DNA of 64,000 nt from the NCBI RefSeq assembly GCF_030678875.1, contig NZ_JAUUDS010000002.1, positions 124,001-188,000 on the forward strand. The letters run 5' to 3'. The notes under the pieces are model-generated. The model searched no databases and was not told where the DNA came from. It saw nothing but the letters and a program-made list of their open reading frames with translations. The stretch comes from Sphingomonas aurea (GTDB lineage: Bacteria; Pseudomonadota; Alphaproteobacteria; Sphingomonadales; Sphingomonadaceae). Of the stretch, positions 1 through 8,545 are shown in pieces. The position numbers and the translations under genes were made by a program. Every line of letters begins with the position of its first letter. Positions within the stretch are counted from its first letter, which is position 1.

Positions 1-252
1 CTTGCCCTGCCGTTCGCTCGATCCGGGCTGCGGCTTCCAGCGACTTATCAACATGTTCTGGTATGGGGCGGCCTGCGCGGCGCTGTCGGGCTGGCGCTTG
101 CCCTGGCGGTGCCAGCCAGTGTCGCCGAACGGGGCGAGATCGTCGTTATCACCTTCGGCGTGGTGGCCTTCTCGATCTTCGCGCAAGGGTTGACCATACC
201 GTCGCTGCTGCGCCGCTGGTGTCTGACGGGATCGGCCGAGGCAGGGCATTGA
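1..252 (+). CDS. C-terminal end of an NhaP/CPA1-type Na+(K+)/H+ antiporter (cut by window edge)
   Basis: Reading frame 1 is open from the first base to TGA at 250-252 and gives 83 residues. It contains WGGLRGAVGLALAL, the hallmark of one late transmembrane segment of cation:proton antiporter 1 (NhaP/NHE) proteins, followed by a second hydrophobic stretch (IVVITFGVVAFSIF) and the usual GLT-P-LLRR ending. Such proteins exchange Na+ or K+ for protons across the inner membrane. The N-terminal four fifths lie outside the window, so ion choice and any regulatory tail cannot be judged. No start codon is visible. Family assignment is from the motif; the substrate is unknown. Confidence 0.85.
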   Translation, partial: LALPFARSGLRLPATYQHVLVWGGLRGAVGLALALAVPASVAERGEIVVITFGVVAFSIFAQGLTIPSLLRRWCLTGSAEAGH

Positions 253-283
253 GACGGCCTTATCCGGGACCGGCGCAGCTCAC

Positions 284-310
284 CGTTCCTTCGTTGTTCG
301 AAGGGGAACG
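284..310 (+). terminator. Stem-loop after the antiporter gene
   Basis: CGTTCCTTCG (284-293), a five-base loop, then CGAAGG, a two-base bulge and AACG (299-310) pair into a 10-bp hairpin 32 nt after the antiporter stop. There is no U-run after it, so its role as a terminator is inferred from position. Confidence 0.4.
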
Positions 311-404
311 TCAACAGCCATGCGCTGCGCCAATCCCGCTCAGGCCTTTTTCAACGGTCTCGGACGGTCGGGGTATCTGCTGATCTGCCGCTCGCTGCTG
401 TACT

Positions 405-463
405 GACCCAGTTCCCGCCATTCAGCCTCACCACTTCGCTATCCAGAACCAGACATTCGTTCA
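405..463 (+). repeat. 59-bp dispersed repeat, copy 1
   Basis: The copy begins GACCCA, has CGCCATTCA about 10 bases in, and ends CATTC-GTTCA exactly 59 bases after the start. It lies between the antiporter and the stop of the oppositely oriented aldo/keto reductase. The same layout recurs at eight other sites in this window (see findings). Confidence 0.6.
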
Positions 464-476
464 GCAGCCGGCGGCC

Positions 477-1307
477 CTAAAGCATAGCAAGCGGCACGGG
501 AACGCTCGGCAGTGGAAACATGGCGTCGAGCCGAGCCACAGTCTCGGGCGACAGCGCGAGGTCGGCGGCAGTGCGATTCTCTCGTACATGCTCGACAGTA
601 CCGGCTTTAGGGATCGCGATCACGTCGTCGCGCGCCAGCAGCCACGCGAGCGCGACTTGCGCCGGCGTAACGCCAAGCTCGCTCGCCAGTGTACGCAGCC
701 CTTGATCCGCGACGAGCCGGCCCTGTTCGACCGGGCTATACGCCATCATCGGCATCCGCCGCACCGCCAGCCACGGCAGCAGGTCATGCTCGGGACCGCG
801 GCGTGTCAGGTTGTAAAGGATCTGGTCAGTCGCGCACGCCTTTCCGCCCGCCGCTACGAGTTCTTCCATGTCGTCGGTATCGAGATTGCTGACTCCCCAG
901 CGCAGGATCTTGCCGGCGTCTACCAGCCGCTCCATCGCCTCCACCGTCTCGCCGAGTGGCACCCTGCCGCGCCAATGCAGGAGGTACAGATCAAGCCGAT
1001 CGGTGCCGAGCCGTTCCAGGCTCGCCTCGCATGCAGGGGGCAGTCCGCTGCGGGAGGCGTTCTGCGGATAGGCCTTGCTGACCAGAAAGACGTCATCCCG
1101 ACGGCCCGCCAGCGCCTCGCCGACCAGCCGCTCGGATTCGCCATCCGCATACATCTCCGCGGTGTCGATCAGCGTCATGCCGAGGTCGATGCCGGCACGC
1201 AGCGCCGCGATCTCATCGCTCCGGCGCTGCGGGTCTTCAGCCATCATCCAGGTACCTTGACCCAAGGCAGGCACATCGGTGCCATCAGGCATGCGAACGG
1301 TTTTCAT
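477..1307 (-). CDS. Aldo/keto reductase (YeaE/2,5-diketo-D-gluconate reductase type)
   Basis: The 276-residue protein has the usual length and order of an NAD(P)H-dependent aldo/keto reductase TIM barrel. The catalytic tetrad can be read: Asp in IDTAEMY, Tyr four to five residues later, Lys in FLVSKAYP, and His in LYLLHWRG. The C-terminal cofactor part shows AIPKAGTVEHVREN, close to the NADP-binding IPK-s...N-E motif. It probably reduces small aldehydes or ketones in the cytoplasm, which fits the neighbouring dehydrogenases, but the substrate cannot be told. ATG at 1305-1307 is the first start. It is transcribed towards the antiporter gene, away from the deaminase group. The family is secure; the natural role is not. 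Confidence 0.9.
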   Translation of the reverse strand: MKTVRMPDGTDVPALGQGTWMMAEDPQRRSDEIAALRAGIDLGMTLIDTAEMYADGESERLVGEALAGRRDDVFLVSKAYPQNASRSGLPPACEASLERLGTDRLDLYLLHWRGRVPLGETVEAMERLVDAGKILRWGVSNLDTDDMEELVAAGGKACATDQILYNLTRRGPEHDLLPWLAVRRMPMMAYSPVEQGRLVADQGLRTLASELGVTPAQVALAWLLARDDVIAIPKAGTVEHVRENRTAADLALSPETVARLDAMFPLPSVPVPLAML

Positions 1308-1397
1308 CGACGGCTAACGCGCGATACGCGGACCCGGTGCCTCCCCAGGCGTTATGCCCCCGACCCCGGCCCCTGTCGGCGGCACGGGAGAACGATC

Positions 1398-1706
1398 ATG
1401 GGCACGACTCTGACCGCCACCTTCGAGACGCGGCGGGAGGCTGAGATGACGGTTGAGCGCCTGGTGCAGGAGCACGGTGTCGAGCGAACGGACGTTTTCA
1501 TCGCAGCGGACGGCAACGAAAACAGCGCAGGCGAAGAACAGGCAGGTTCCGACGGGGAAGCGGGCGAGCCCAGTCCAGAGCCGCGCGGAGACGCACCGCT
1601 GCACGGAGCCGTCAGCGTATCGGTCGACATCGAGGACGACGAGAAGGCCGCCAAAGTCCGCGAAGGCTTCGCCGAGTTCCACGCCGACGACGTGAGCGAG
1701 GCCTGA
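1398..1706 (+). CDS. Small acidic conserved-type protein, function unknown
   Basis: The 102-residue product starts with ATG at 1398, preceded by GGGAGAACG. The first 35 residues (TLTATFETRREAEMTVERLV) predict beta-alpha-beta, with alternating amphipathic helix spacing like the small ferredoxin-like folds of general-stress proteins. The middle is a low-complexity acidic stretch rich in Glu, Gly and Ser (about residues 40-65), and the end (VSVSVDIEDDEKAAKVREGF) is a second beta-alpha unit. A fold of two repeats with an acidic linker is my reading, not a database match. The stop is one base from the ATG of the deaminase gene (TGAGATG), so the two are almost certainly cotranscribed. Confidence 0.75.
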   Translation: MGTTLTATFETRREAEMTVERLVQEHGVERTDVFIAADGNENSAGEEQAGSDGEAGEPSPEPRGDAPLHGAVSVSVDIEDDEKAAKVREGFAEFHADDVSEA

Positions 1707-1707
1707 G

Positions 1708-2214
1708 ATGGCAGGCACTGCCCTTGCGCCGATGGATGAGCACTGGATGCGCCGCGCGATCGAGGTCGCGCGATCCAGGGGCTCCGATCCTTCGACCTCC
1801 CCGCTTGGCTGCGTGATCGTGCTCGACGGGCGCGAGATCGCGGCAGAGCGTAACCAGACCCAAGATTTGCCGGACGCCACCGCACACGCGGAGATGATGG
1901 CGATCCGCCGGGCGTGCGAGGGCATCGGCGAGATGGAACTGCGCGGCGCGACGCTCTACTCGACGCTCCAGCCGTGCGGCATGTGCACCATGGCCTCGAT
2001 CTGGTCCAAGGTCGGGCGCGTGGTCTACGGCGCGGGACGCGACGACGTGCATCCAATGTATTTTGAGGCACGGCACGTCGACACGCTGTCGTTCATCACT
2101 GACGCCTACCGCGACGACATCACGATCGAGGGCAGCTGCCTGCGAGCGGAATGCGCGAAGCTCTACTACCCGCCGGACGCCGATCTACCACGCGACGAGC
2201 AGGCAAACCTGTGA
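1708..2214 (+). CDS. Nucleoside/tRNA-type zinc deaminase (CDA superfamily)
   Basis: The 168 residues contain both zinc-site motifs of the cytidine deaminase superfamily: HAEMMAIR (zinc His and proton-shuttle Glu, near residue 52) and LQPCGMC (two zinc Cys, near residue 90). Overall it resembles guanine deaminase or the TadA/CumB type, hydrolysing the exocyclic amine of a purine or pyrimidine to ammonia. The C-terminus (SCLRAECAKLYYP) is longer than in TadA, and tRNA-binding features are not obvious, so a free-base or nucleoside substrate is more likely. It sits between the small acidic protein (1-nt gap) and the helix-hairpin-helix gene, which overlaps its stop (GTGA). Confidence 0.88.
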   Translation: MAGTALAPMDEHWMRRAIEVARSRGSDPSTSPLGCVIVLDGREIAAERNQTQDLPDATAHAEMMAIRRACEGIGEMELRGATLYSTLQPCGMCTMASIWSKVGRVVYGAGRDDVHPMYFEARHVDTLSFITDAYRDDITIEGSCLRAECAKLYYPPDADLPRDEQANL

Positions 2215-2411
2215 GCGGGCCCGACTGCATCGACATTAATGTAGCCACCGCAGAGGAAATCGACGCTCATCCCGCGCTCAAGGGGCACGGCTTTGAGATC
2301 GTCCGCTACCGCGAAGAGCGTGGCCGTTACGATGCGCTGCGACAGCTGGAGGAGGTGCCCGGCCTGACAGGCAAGGTTGCAGGGCTGGATGGAATAGTGC
2401 GCTTCGGCTGA
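2211..2411 (+). CDS. Small ComEA-like helix-hairpin-helix protein
   Basis: A 66-residue protein is predicted if GTG at 2211 is the start; this GTG overlaps the TGA of the deaminase as GTGA, a typical coupling arrangement. The sequence runs IDINVATAEEID, then GFEIVRYREERG, then LEEVPGLTGK. It is a one-domain version of the ComEA/helix-hairpin-helix fold, in which N-x-A-x-x-x-L/I and L-x-x-V-x-G-L mark the two hairpins that contact DNA or a protein partner. No signal peptide is present, unlike in competence ComEA, so it acts in the cytoplasm. A decayed paralogue lies at 22815-23000. The role is unknown. Confidence 0.78.
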   Translation: MSGPDCIDINVATAEEIDAHPALKGHGFEIVRYREERGRYDALRQLEEVPGLTGKVAGLDGIVRFG

Positions 2412-2447
2412 CATCAGGCCCGCCCGGTGACCGCCAATAGTTGTTAC

Positions 2448-2506
2448 GACCCAGTTGCAGTCATTCAGGACAGGTTGAGGCTCTACCAAACTCGGTCGCT
2501 GGTTCA
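2448..2506 (+). repeat. 59-bp dispersed repeat, copy 2
   Basis: GACCCA at 2448, AGTCATTCAGG from 2459, and GTTCA at 2502-2506 give exactly 59 bp. It begins 36 nt after the stop of the helix-hairpin-helix gene. The dead paralogue of that gene at 22815 is likewise followed by a copy. Confidence 0.65.
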
Positions 2507-2600
2507 GGTATGTCGCCGCGCCGGCCCACACATCAATGAACGATCTGGTGCGGCGATCATTCTGAGCCGAAGACCCTTCCCCGATCCGGAGCGATCAACC

Positions 2601-3380
2601 ATGAAGATTAGCGGCAACACGATCCTGATGACGGGTGGAGGAAGCGGTATCGGTGAAGCGCTGGCGCACCGCTTTCATGATCGCGGTGACACGGTGATAA
2701 TTGCCGGGCGGCGCCAAGAGGCGCTCCAGAGGGCAGCGAATGGGCGTGATCGCATCCATACCATGACGTTAGATGTCGAAGACGCTGCGGCGGTCGACGA
2801 TTTCGCCAAGCGGGTCGTCGCCGACTTTCCGGCGCTGAACGTGCTGTTCAACAACGCCGGCATCATGAAGTTCGAGGATTTGACGGGCCGGCGCGACCTG
2901 GCCGACGCCGAAGCGACGCTGGCGATCAATATACTCGGCACGATCCGACTGACGAACGCGCTGATCGACCATCTTGCGGGTCAGCCCGATGCTGCGATCG
3001 TCACGGTCACCTCGGGCCTCGCCTATGTGCCGCTGGTTGCGGCGCCAACTTACTCGGCGAGCAAGGCAGCGATTCACTCCTACACCGTCTCGCTTCGGAC
3101 CCAGCTAGCGGGCAAAGTCGAGGTGATCGAGCTGGCGCCGCCAGGCGTGCAGACCGACCTCACACCAGGACAGGCGAACCGACCAGGCTACATGCCGCTC
3201 GACGCGTTCGCCGACGCTGTCGCCATGCAATTCGCCCAGCAGCCAACGCCAGCCGAAATCCTCGTCGACGAGGTCCAGTTCCTGCGTCAGGCCGAACGTG
3301 ATGGTCGTTTCGACGAGACGTTGAAGACGCTTACAGAGCGCGCCGCCAAGCAGCGCGAAGAGGGTAACCGACGAAGCTGA
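2601..3380 (+). CDS. DltE-like short-chain dehydrogenase/reductase
   Basis: The 259-residue classical SDR starts at ATG 2601; the open frame extends upstream but homology begins here with KISGNTILMTGGGSGIGEAL. Seen in order are the TGGGSGIG dinucleotide loop (about residue 12), NNAG at the end of strand 4, the catalytic Ser in TVTSGLAY, YSASKAA carrying Tyr and Lys, and a late APPGVQTDLT. The set and the C-terminal AEILVDEVQFLRQAER match the DltE/COG3967 subgroup. It would oxidise or reduce an unknown alcohol or carbonyl with NAD(P)(H) in the cytoplasm. The gene stands alone between two gene-free stretches. Confidence 0.88.
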   Translation: MKISGNTILMTGGGSGIGEALAHRFHDRGDTVIIAGRRQEALQRAANGRDRIHTMTLDVEDAAAVDDFAKRVVADFPALNVLFNNAGIMKFEDLTGRRDLADAEATLAINILGTIRLTNALIDHLAGQPDAAIVTVTSGLAYVPLVAAPTYSASKAAIHSYTVSLRTQLAGKVEVIELAPPGVQTDLTPGQANRPGYMPLDAFADAVAMQFAQQPTPAEILVDEVQFLRQAERDGRFDETLKTLTERAAKQREEGNRRS

Positions 3381-3921
3381 TCGTGCTGCCCGTCAGGCGG
3401 CGTGCCACACGCCTTCCGAGATGCGTGAGGCTTTGCCGCCGTACGGGCCTCAGAACGAAATTGAACGCCTTTTCCGAAGCATCATGGTCGAAGCATAGTA
3501 GAGCGGCACGCGGATCGCGCCCAGCCATTATACTGCTTGCGGTATCGTGATTGTCTTAACCCAGGAGACGTCGTTCAATCCGCCCCCCGGCAGGCCAGTT
3601 CCGGACATCGGTTTAATCTATGCGTTGTCGCGCGGTTGAACATGACACACGGTGCCGGTGCCATTCGATTTCTGCGTCCGCTGTTTTGGGACGACATACG
3701 TCTGAGAGCCCCCTTGAATTTTGGCTTAGCGGGAGCCGCGGCGCCGTATCGCTGCCAATTGCGCAGCTACCGCCCGCGCCGATGCTAACCCGGCTCATGG
3801 CAGTAGCGGCCCCGCATTTCGTAGACATGTGCCTAGCAGGACAGAAGTGGGTCCATAAGATATGTTTTACATGCACCGGCTGTCATAGCGCTTGCGATTG
3901 CCGGATCTCACGTGGCTACAG
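3381..3921. other. Gene-free stretch between SDR and chemoreceptor
   Basis: Both neighbours read towards this 541-nt gap. I see no frame with sphingomonad codon use, no tRNA and no strong hairpin. A possible minus-strand degenerate copy of the 59-bp repeat lies at 3637-3692 (TGAAC to TGGGAC), but only about half its key bases match. Confidence 0.5.
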
Positions 3922-5490
3922 TTAAGCCGCAAGTGCCTCTTCAGCCTGTAAAAATGAGACGAACAGATCAGTCGAGCTTCGAAGCTCGCGGGCGCTGTTT
4001 GCGAGTTCGCTCGCGCTGCCGCGGACCTTGGTGGAAAGGCTGGATGCGGCGCTGATCGCCAATGCCGCTCTGCCGACCTCCGTTTCGATCTGTGACGTCT
4101 GGCGGGCAATCCGCTCTGCCCCGTTGTTGACTTCGTCGGTGCGCAGCCGATGTTCGACGATCGCATTTGAAATCGATGACGCGGCAGTCGATACCTCGAC
4201 GATAGCTTGGTTGACGCCGCCTAGCTTTTCTGCGGTCTCCGCCACACCCTCCCTGATGCCGGCAATAAGGTTGCGAATGCGTTCGCTGGCTCGGCCGGTC
4301 TCGGCAGACAGCGCCTTGACCTCGTTCGCTACGACCGCAAAGCCCCGGCCGGCTTCTCCTGCGCGAGCGGCTTCGATCGTTGCGTTCAGGGAAAGCAGCG
4401 TTGTCCTGGTCGCGATCTGCTGAATGTCGTCGAGAAAGCCTTCGATCTTGATCGCGCGCTCTTCCAGTGTGTGCACAGTCAAAACCGTCTGTTCCGCCTC
4501 GAGGCTTGCCACGGCCGTGACTCTCGTCTGCTCGTCGACCGTACCCGCCACCGATCGGATCGATCCGGACAGCGTTCGAATAGACCCGGCCACGGCTGCG
4601 ATATCGATCGCGGCTTGCGACGCGCCGGCGGCAACATTCACCGCATCGCGCGATGCATCGGCACTGACATCCTCTAGACGGACCGCCGTCCCTTCGAGTT
4701 GGCCGATCGCCTGACCGATCACCTTCACCACCGATGTCACCGATCGGTCGAACTCGTTAGCCAGGAGAAGCAATTCTCCGCGTCGCTCGACCGCGATCCG
4801 GGCGGCCTGCGCTTCTCGCGCTTGTCGCTCGCGCGTGGCGGCCTGCTCGGCGACCCGAGCCTGTTCCATCGCCTCTTCGCTGCGCCGGCATTCCTGCTCG
4901 GCCTTGATCGCAGAGGCGCTCGCCAGTGCAAAGGCTTCCTCTTGCGATCGGAACAGGCGCACGAGCTGGATGGTGAACAGCGACAAGGCGCCGAATTGCA
5001 GGCTGACCGCAACGGCGTGGAACAGCACACGGCCCAGATTGCCACTGCCCGTGAAAACCCATTCCGGTTCGAGCCATTCGAGCCCGAGATGGTGGATCGC
5101 CGTGAGCACGGTCGCCAGCAGAATTGGCCTCCAGTCGGCTACGACAATGAGGGCCGCTGTGGCGACGAAGAAGAACATGTGCGCGTCCATTTGCCAGGGA
5201 TGGCCTTGCAGAAGGAACACAAGCAGCGCTGGCATGACGGCGGCCGGAACACCAAGCCCCAGCCTCGCCTCCGCATCGAAGCGTCCGCGCAGCGCCATGT
5301 ACGTCGGCCCCGCATTCGCCAGTGAACCGACAATCAGGAGGGGCGTACCGACGCCGCCTTGCAATACCAGGTCGACTAGCAACATGAGCGCAAGCGAAAT
5401 CCAGCCGATCACCGCCCATGCCTGAATGCCATGGCGGCGCAACCGATCGAGGGTGTTGGCTGACGTTGCGGCACCCACCACTTTCATCAT
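3922..5490 (-). CDS. Methyl-accepting chemotaxis protein with polytopic membrane N-terminus
   Basis: The protein has 522 residues. Residues about 25-180 are a run of five to six hydrophobic helices with short loops, instead of the usual two helices flanking a periplasmic sensor. Residues about 190-240 are a charged coiled coil ([15 protein letters not shown]), with no recognisable HAMP. Residues about 240-515 form the signalling domain, whose hairpin tip is clear: [19 protein letters not shown] followed by [14 protein letters not shown]. This tip binds CheW and CheA and controls flagellar or other motility. The last residues (EEALAA) lack the NWETF CheR/CheB tether. ATG at 5488-5490 overlaps the stop of the upstream small membrane gene (ATGA), implying coupled expression. 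The signal is unknown; it may be membrane state or energy, by analogy with other receptors lacking a periplasmic domain. Confidence 0.92.
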   Translation of the reverse strand: MMKVVGAATSANTLDRLRRHGIQAWAVIGWISLALMLLVDLVLQGGVGTPLLIVGSLANAGPTYMALRGRFDAEARLGLGVPAAVMPALLVFLLQGHPWQMDAHMFFFVATAALIVVADWRPILLATVLTAIHHLGLEWLEPEWVFTGSGNLGRVLFHAVAVSLQFGALSLFTIQLVRLFRSQEEAFALASASAIKAEQECRRSEEAMEQARVAEQAATRERQAREAQAARIAVERRGELLLLANEFDRSVTSVVKVIGQAIGQLEGTAVRLEDVSADASRDAVNVAAGASQAAIDIAAVAGSIRTLSGSIRSVAGTVDEQTRVTAVASLEAEQTVLTVHTLEERAIKIEGFLDDIQQIATRTTLLSLNATIEAARAGEAGRGFAVVANEVKALSAETGRASERIRNLIAGIREGVAETAEKLGGVNQAIVEVSTAASSISNAIVEHRLRTDEVNNGAERIARQTSQIETEVGRAALAISAASSLSTKVRGSASELANSARELRSSTDLFVSFLQAEEALAA

Positions 5491-5804
5491 GCCGCAGCCT
5501 TAGGTGACGGCTCGCCGCAGCCCGACGGCGTCGGCGCAAGCATGAGCACGCTCCAGGGATGAAAATGCGCGGCGATCTGCGCGCGGTTGCCTATCACGAC
5601 AAGCGAGCGTGGCAATGCGCCAGGGCCGAGAATGCGTGCATCGCCAGCTGATGCTCCGATCAGCACGCTATTCGCGTCAGATCCATCGACCGGGACAAGA
5701 AGAATCCGACCTGACGCAGGCGGCCACAACGCCAGCATCAGCAATCCAAGGATCGCTAACGACACTTGCACTACGATCATGATCGAGCCGCGGCGGTTTC
5801 GCAT
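5487..5804 (-). CDS. Small single-pass membrane protein cotranscribed with the chemoreceptor
   Basis: A 105-residue product starts at the ATG at 5802-5804; a second ATG at 5778-5780 would give 97 residues. One hydrophobic helix ([16 protein letters not shown], about residues 12-28) is followed by a periplasmic or cytoplasmic domain of about 75 residues with beta-strand character ([28 protein letters not shown]) and a single Cys near the end. The stop codon overlaps the chemoreceptor start by four bases, so it may supply a ligand-sensing or regulatory partner for that receptor; this is inference from linkage only. I do not recognise the family. Confidence 0.65.
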   Translation of the reverse strand: MRNRRGSIMIVVQVSLAILGLLMLALWPPASGRILLVPVDGSDANSVLIGASAGDARILGPGALPRSLVVIGNRAQIAAHFHPWSVLMLAPTPSGCGEPSPKAAA

Positions 5805-6611
5805 CGAACACGCGTACTGCTTGATGGTAAACAAGCTATAATCACGGCACCTGGCAATCGCGCGATGGGCTTCTCGCAAATGCGCAACAGCGAACTCTTC
5901 CCCCTGGCCCTCGATGTTTCCCCGCGGCGCTCGTCCCAGCCACGCCGCCGTGGGCGGAAGACATCTGAGGTTGGCAACAAGATCGCAGAGACGTTGGAAA
6001 GGCAACGATGACCCAAGTGCGGTTATTCGGCTCGGTAACGCCAGTTCCAGCTTCAGTCGTTTGTTCATCTGGCGTCTGCGGTATTTGGACCGCGCATTAC
6101 GCGCATGGGTTAGAGGCACTCGAACGCACCGCGTGCATGCGGTACAGGATCGAGACAATCGCTACATCAATCGTGACGCCACTCCGTTGGGGTGTGATGT
6201 ACGAGTTGCGGGATGGCTGCGACCGTAAACCACAGCGTTCCCAGGCGCCTCAAACGCTGCTCGGGGCGGGACCGACCGATGCCGCGTGTGCGTGTTCGGA
6301 CAATGATGTGCTCAGGACAGGTTGCGATGGGTTGCCAGTTTTGCATCGACGCTTTCATCAGTGCGGTAGAGTAGGGCAACGTCTCCGGCGAGCGGGTGGT
6401 GGTTGCTGCCGGAGACGTCTCGAAGCCCTGAAAGGGCAGCAACAGATACGGCGCAGACCCGAAGCAGGATGCCAGCTTTTACAGTGACATGGATCAGTAT
6501 GCCTCTTCCCGAGAAGCGTCTCCGTTAGCGAGCTGTCACCGACGATCGGAGAGGTGGACGCATTCGTGACCGCAGGCACCTAATCGATTAGCGTCCCCTA
6601 CGAGCGGCGGA
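5805..6611. other. Long gene-free stretch upstream of the chemoreceptor pair
   Basis: About 800 nt hold only short frames with poor codon bias on either strand. One 58-bp copy of the dispersed repeat lies at 6010-6067. The promoter of the leftward small-protein/chemoreceptor pair should lie at its left end, but I cannot point to convincing -35/-10 boxes. Confidence 0.45.
6010..6067 (+). repeat. 59-bp dispersed repeat, copy 3 (58 bp)
   Basis: GACCCA at 6010, CGGTTATTCGG from 6020, and GTTCA at 6063-6067. It is one base shorter than the standard spacing and is not next to a recognisable gene end. Confidence 0.6.
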
Positions 6612-6848
6612 TCAGATAACCACTGGTAAGTCAGAGCGTTGAGAGAGCGAGACGATGCTCGCCCACCACAAGCGTCTGCTTGTTCCATCCAGCTTGATGT
6701 ACAAACGCGGATGTTGGTCTTCTGGCATCTGCAACGCGGTTGCGACCAGTTCGGCGAGGGTTCCGTCAGCGATTTTGGTAGGGAAGATCGCATTGCGTTC
6801 GGAGGCTAGACAAAGGCAGGCATGATCCCACCACCTGGTGTGCGGCAT
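6612..6848 (-). CDS. Small hypothetical protein, uncertain
   Basis: From the ATG at 6846-6848 the frame gives 78 residues: RWWDHACLCLASERNAIFP, then an Ala/Leu-rich helix, then RLYIKLDGTSRRLWWASIV. The strand-helix-strand pattern and a Trp-rich end look more protein-like than the surrounding frames, and the frame stays open upstream to 7022. I see no Shine-Dalgarno of note and recognise no family. It may be a genuine small orphan or the remains of one. It reads convergently with nothing and divergently from the DUF6894 gene. Confidence 0.35.
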   Translation of the reverse strand: MPHTRWWDHACLCLASERNAIFPTKIADGTLAELVATALQMPEDQHPRLYIKLDGTSRRLWWASIVSLSQRSDLPVVI

Positions 6849-7039
6849 CGAAAACAATCTCGCTGTCGTTGCTCGGATAGCGTGCACAACGTCAGAGTGA
6901 AGCTGTTGGAAGCACAGCAAAAATCCGCTTCTGCGTCCCGTTTCGGGATGCGCTTCCGAGCTGGCGCAGCGCGAGCCAAGCGGCACTTTAGCGAGTAACG
7001 AGGCGTTCGCGCGTAAGGTCACAATTTACTCGAGGTGCC

Positions 7040-7273
7040 ATGACGACATTCTATCTGCGCTTGGCCGGCCCTGCCCGGGAGCGCACCCCGATTGAAGCCG
7101 AAGATGTCGCACAGGCGCGGAACGAAGCCGTAAGGTATCTTGGCCGGTATCTGTCCGAGCATCCCGACTTCGCCGATGAGGGCCACTGGCAGCTCAACAT
7201 CGAGAACGAGACCGGCCAATCGCTGGTTCACGTCATCGTTGCAACGGTGATCCCTCGTAGCGCTTCTAAGTAG
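7040..7273 (+). CDS. DUF6894-type small protein
   Basis: The 77-residue protein begins MTTFYLRLAGPARERTPIEA and continues with an amphipathic helix (AQARNEAVRYLGRYL), then GHWQLNIENETGQSLVHVIV. This D/E-x-x-x-A-x-x-E-A layout followed by W-x-x-x-V-x-D/N-E-x-G is the pattern of the DUF6894 family, common in Sphingomonas, Methylobacterium and rhizobia, often in several copies and stress-associated. No biochemical role is established. It lies alone; the divergent neighbour is the weak frame at 6612. Confidence 0.7.
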   Translation: MTTFYLRLAGPARERTPIEAEDVAQARNEAVRYLGRYLSEHPDFADEGHWQLNIENETGQSLVHVIVATVIPRSASK

Positions 7274-7334
7274 CCATCTCTCTTTCTAATATGGAGCTGA
7301 AAACCTCCAGGGCCAGGCCGAATGCGAAGGGGCG

Positions 7335-8114
7335 CTAGGCAGCCCTGGTGTTCCGATCATCAAAAAATGATGACGCCGGCAGGGACATGAAGCCTGGCCT
7401 AGCGAGCAGATAGCCTTGGATGTAGCGTATGCCGAGTTCCTTGAGGACGGTGTACTCCGCTGTCGTCTCTACACCTTCCGCAATGACCGTGATGCCGAGC
7501 GACCTAGCGATGCGGACGACCCCCTCGACGATCATGCGTCTTGGCATGCTCTGCTCGATGCCTCGGATAAGCTCCATGTCGAGCTTGATGTAATCTGTCT
7601 GGAATTTGGCGAGAAGGCCCAAACCAGCGTGACCAGCACCGAAATCGTCAATGGCGGTGCCAAAGCCCATTTTGGTATAGCTCTCGATGATGGTCTTTAC
7701 GTGTTCCGTGTCCGTCATCTCCTCATTCTCGGTGAACTCGAAGATGAGCCGCTCAGTAGGAAACTTGGTAGCACGGGCTGTTTTGAGGGTAAGCTGGATG
7801 CAGGCGAGCGGCGAGTAGACGGCATTTGGAAGAAAGTTGATCGATAGCTTTGCGTCCGTCTCGAGAATTCCTGCAGCCACTGCCCCCTCGATCGCAGCTA
7901 CCCGGCACTGCTGGTCGAAGGCATACCGGTTCTCGGAAGTGACGCTCGACAGCACTGTCGCGGCGCTCTCTCCATTGCTACCGCGGACGAGCGCTTCAAA
8001 CGCAAAGGGACGCTGTGTTACGATGTCGAGAATTGGCTGGAAGGCCATCGCGATGTTAAACGCGTGCTTCCCTGAGCGGCAGCCTTGGCATCCCAATTTC
8101 GCATCAACTTGCAT
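7335..8114 (-). CDS. EAL-domain c-di-GMP phosphodiesterase
   Basis: Of 259 residues nearly all form one EAL domain. The metal and substrate residues are present: FEALVRG (the EAL motif), Asn in SINFLPNA, Glu in LIFEFTENE, DDFGAG, Lys in YIKLD, Glu in VIAEGVET, and the closing IQGYLLARP. The domain should therefore hydrolyse cyclic di-GMP to pGpG and lower its level, favouring motility. In front of it are about 25 residues with a C-x2-C pair (LGCQGCRSGKHAF), seen in many stand-alone EAL proteins and possibly redox- or metal-responsive; that part is inference. No membrane segment or GGDEF domain is present. The nearby chemoreceptor fits a motility theme. Confidence 0.92.
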   Translation of the reverse strand: MQVDAKLGCQGCRSGKHAFNIAMAFQPILDIVTQRPFAFEALVRGSNGESAATVLSSVTSENRYAFDQQCRVAAIEGAVAAGILETDAKLSINFLPNAVYSPLACIQLTLKTARATKFPTERLIFEFTENEEMTDTEHVKTIIESYTKMGFGTAIDDFGAGHAGLGLLAKFQTDYIKLDMELIRGIEQSMPRRMIVEGVVRIARSLGITVIAEGVETTAEYTVLKELGIRYIQGYLLARPGFMSLPASSFFDDRNTRAA

Positions 8115-8545
8115 GTCTGCAAGGCTAAGCGATTGATCCTAAGCCTTTATGAATGAAGCAACCGACCCCACTGGATTATGGCTCCGCTGCGAGCATCAGC
8201 TTGAACGGTGCAATCACCTTACTTCAGGGTGCTAGCAAAGCAACTGCACAGGCCGGACTCCTGGTGCGGCCCTACCTAGATTGCCTGCTTTCTAGCAGGC
8301 AATCGGTACCGGCCCCTTGGCCAAGCCGAGCGATTCCGCAGCACTGACAGCCTATGCGGCATGCTCGACGTTCTATGAAGTACTCGTTAGCGGCCAACCC
8401 AACATAGTCGGTGCGTTACGTTTGACAGCACCTGCCCGAATGATCCAACGCGGTGGACACTGCTTGTCGGTCGCACCCTCGATGTCCATGATGCCGACAC
8501 CTGACCATCGAACGACGGCGAAGCCGTTTATGCCACCGTGCTCCT
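8115..8545. other. Gene-free stretch
   Basis: No convincing frame is seen on either strand of this 431-nt gap. It holds a perfect short palindrome at 8280-8303, listed separately. Confidence 0.45.
8280..8303. repeat. Perfect 10-bp inverted repeat with 4-nt loop
   Basis: ATTGCCTGCT and AGCAGGCAAT flank TTCT. It is stable enough to act as a terminator for either direction, but no gene end adjoins it and there is no U-run. It could be the relic end of a mobile element. Confidence 0.5.

Noticed and set aside
6008..6487. 160-codon plus-strand frame in the gap left of the DUF6894 gene
   Set aside because: It begins within a repeat copy, has poor codon bias and Cys/Arg-rich random-looking sequence.
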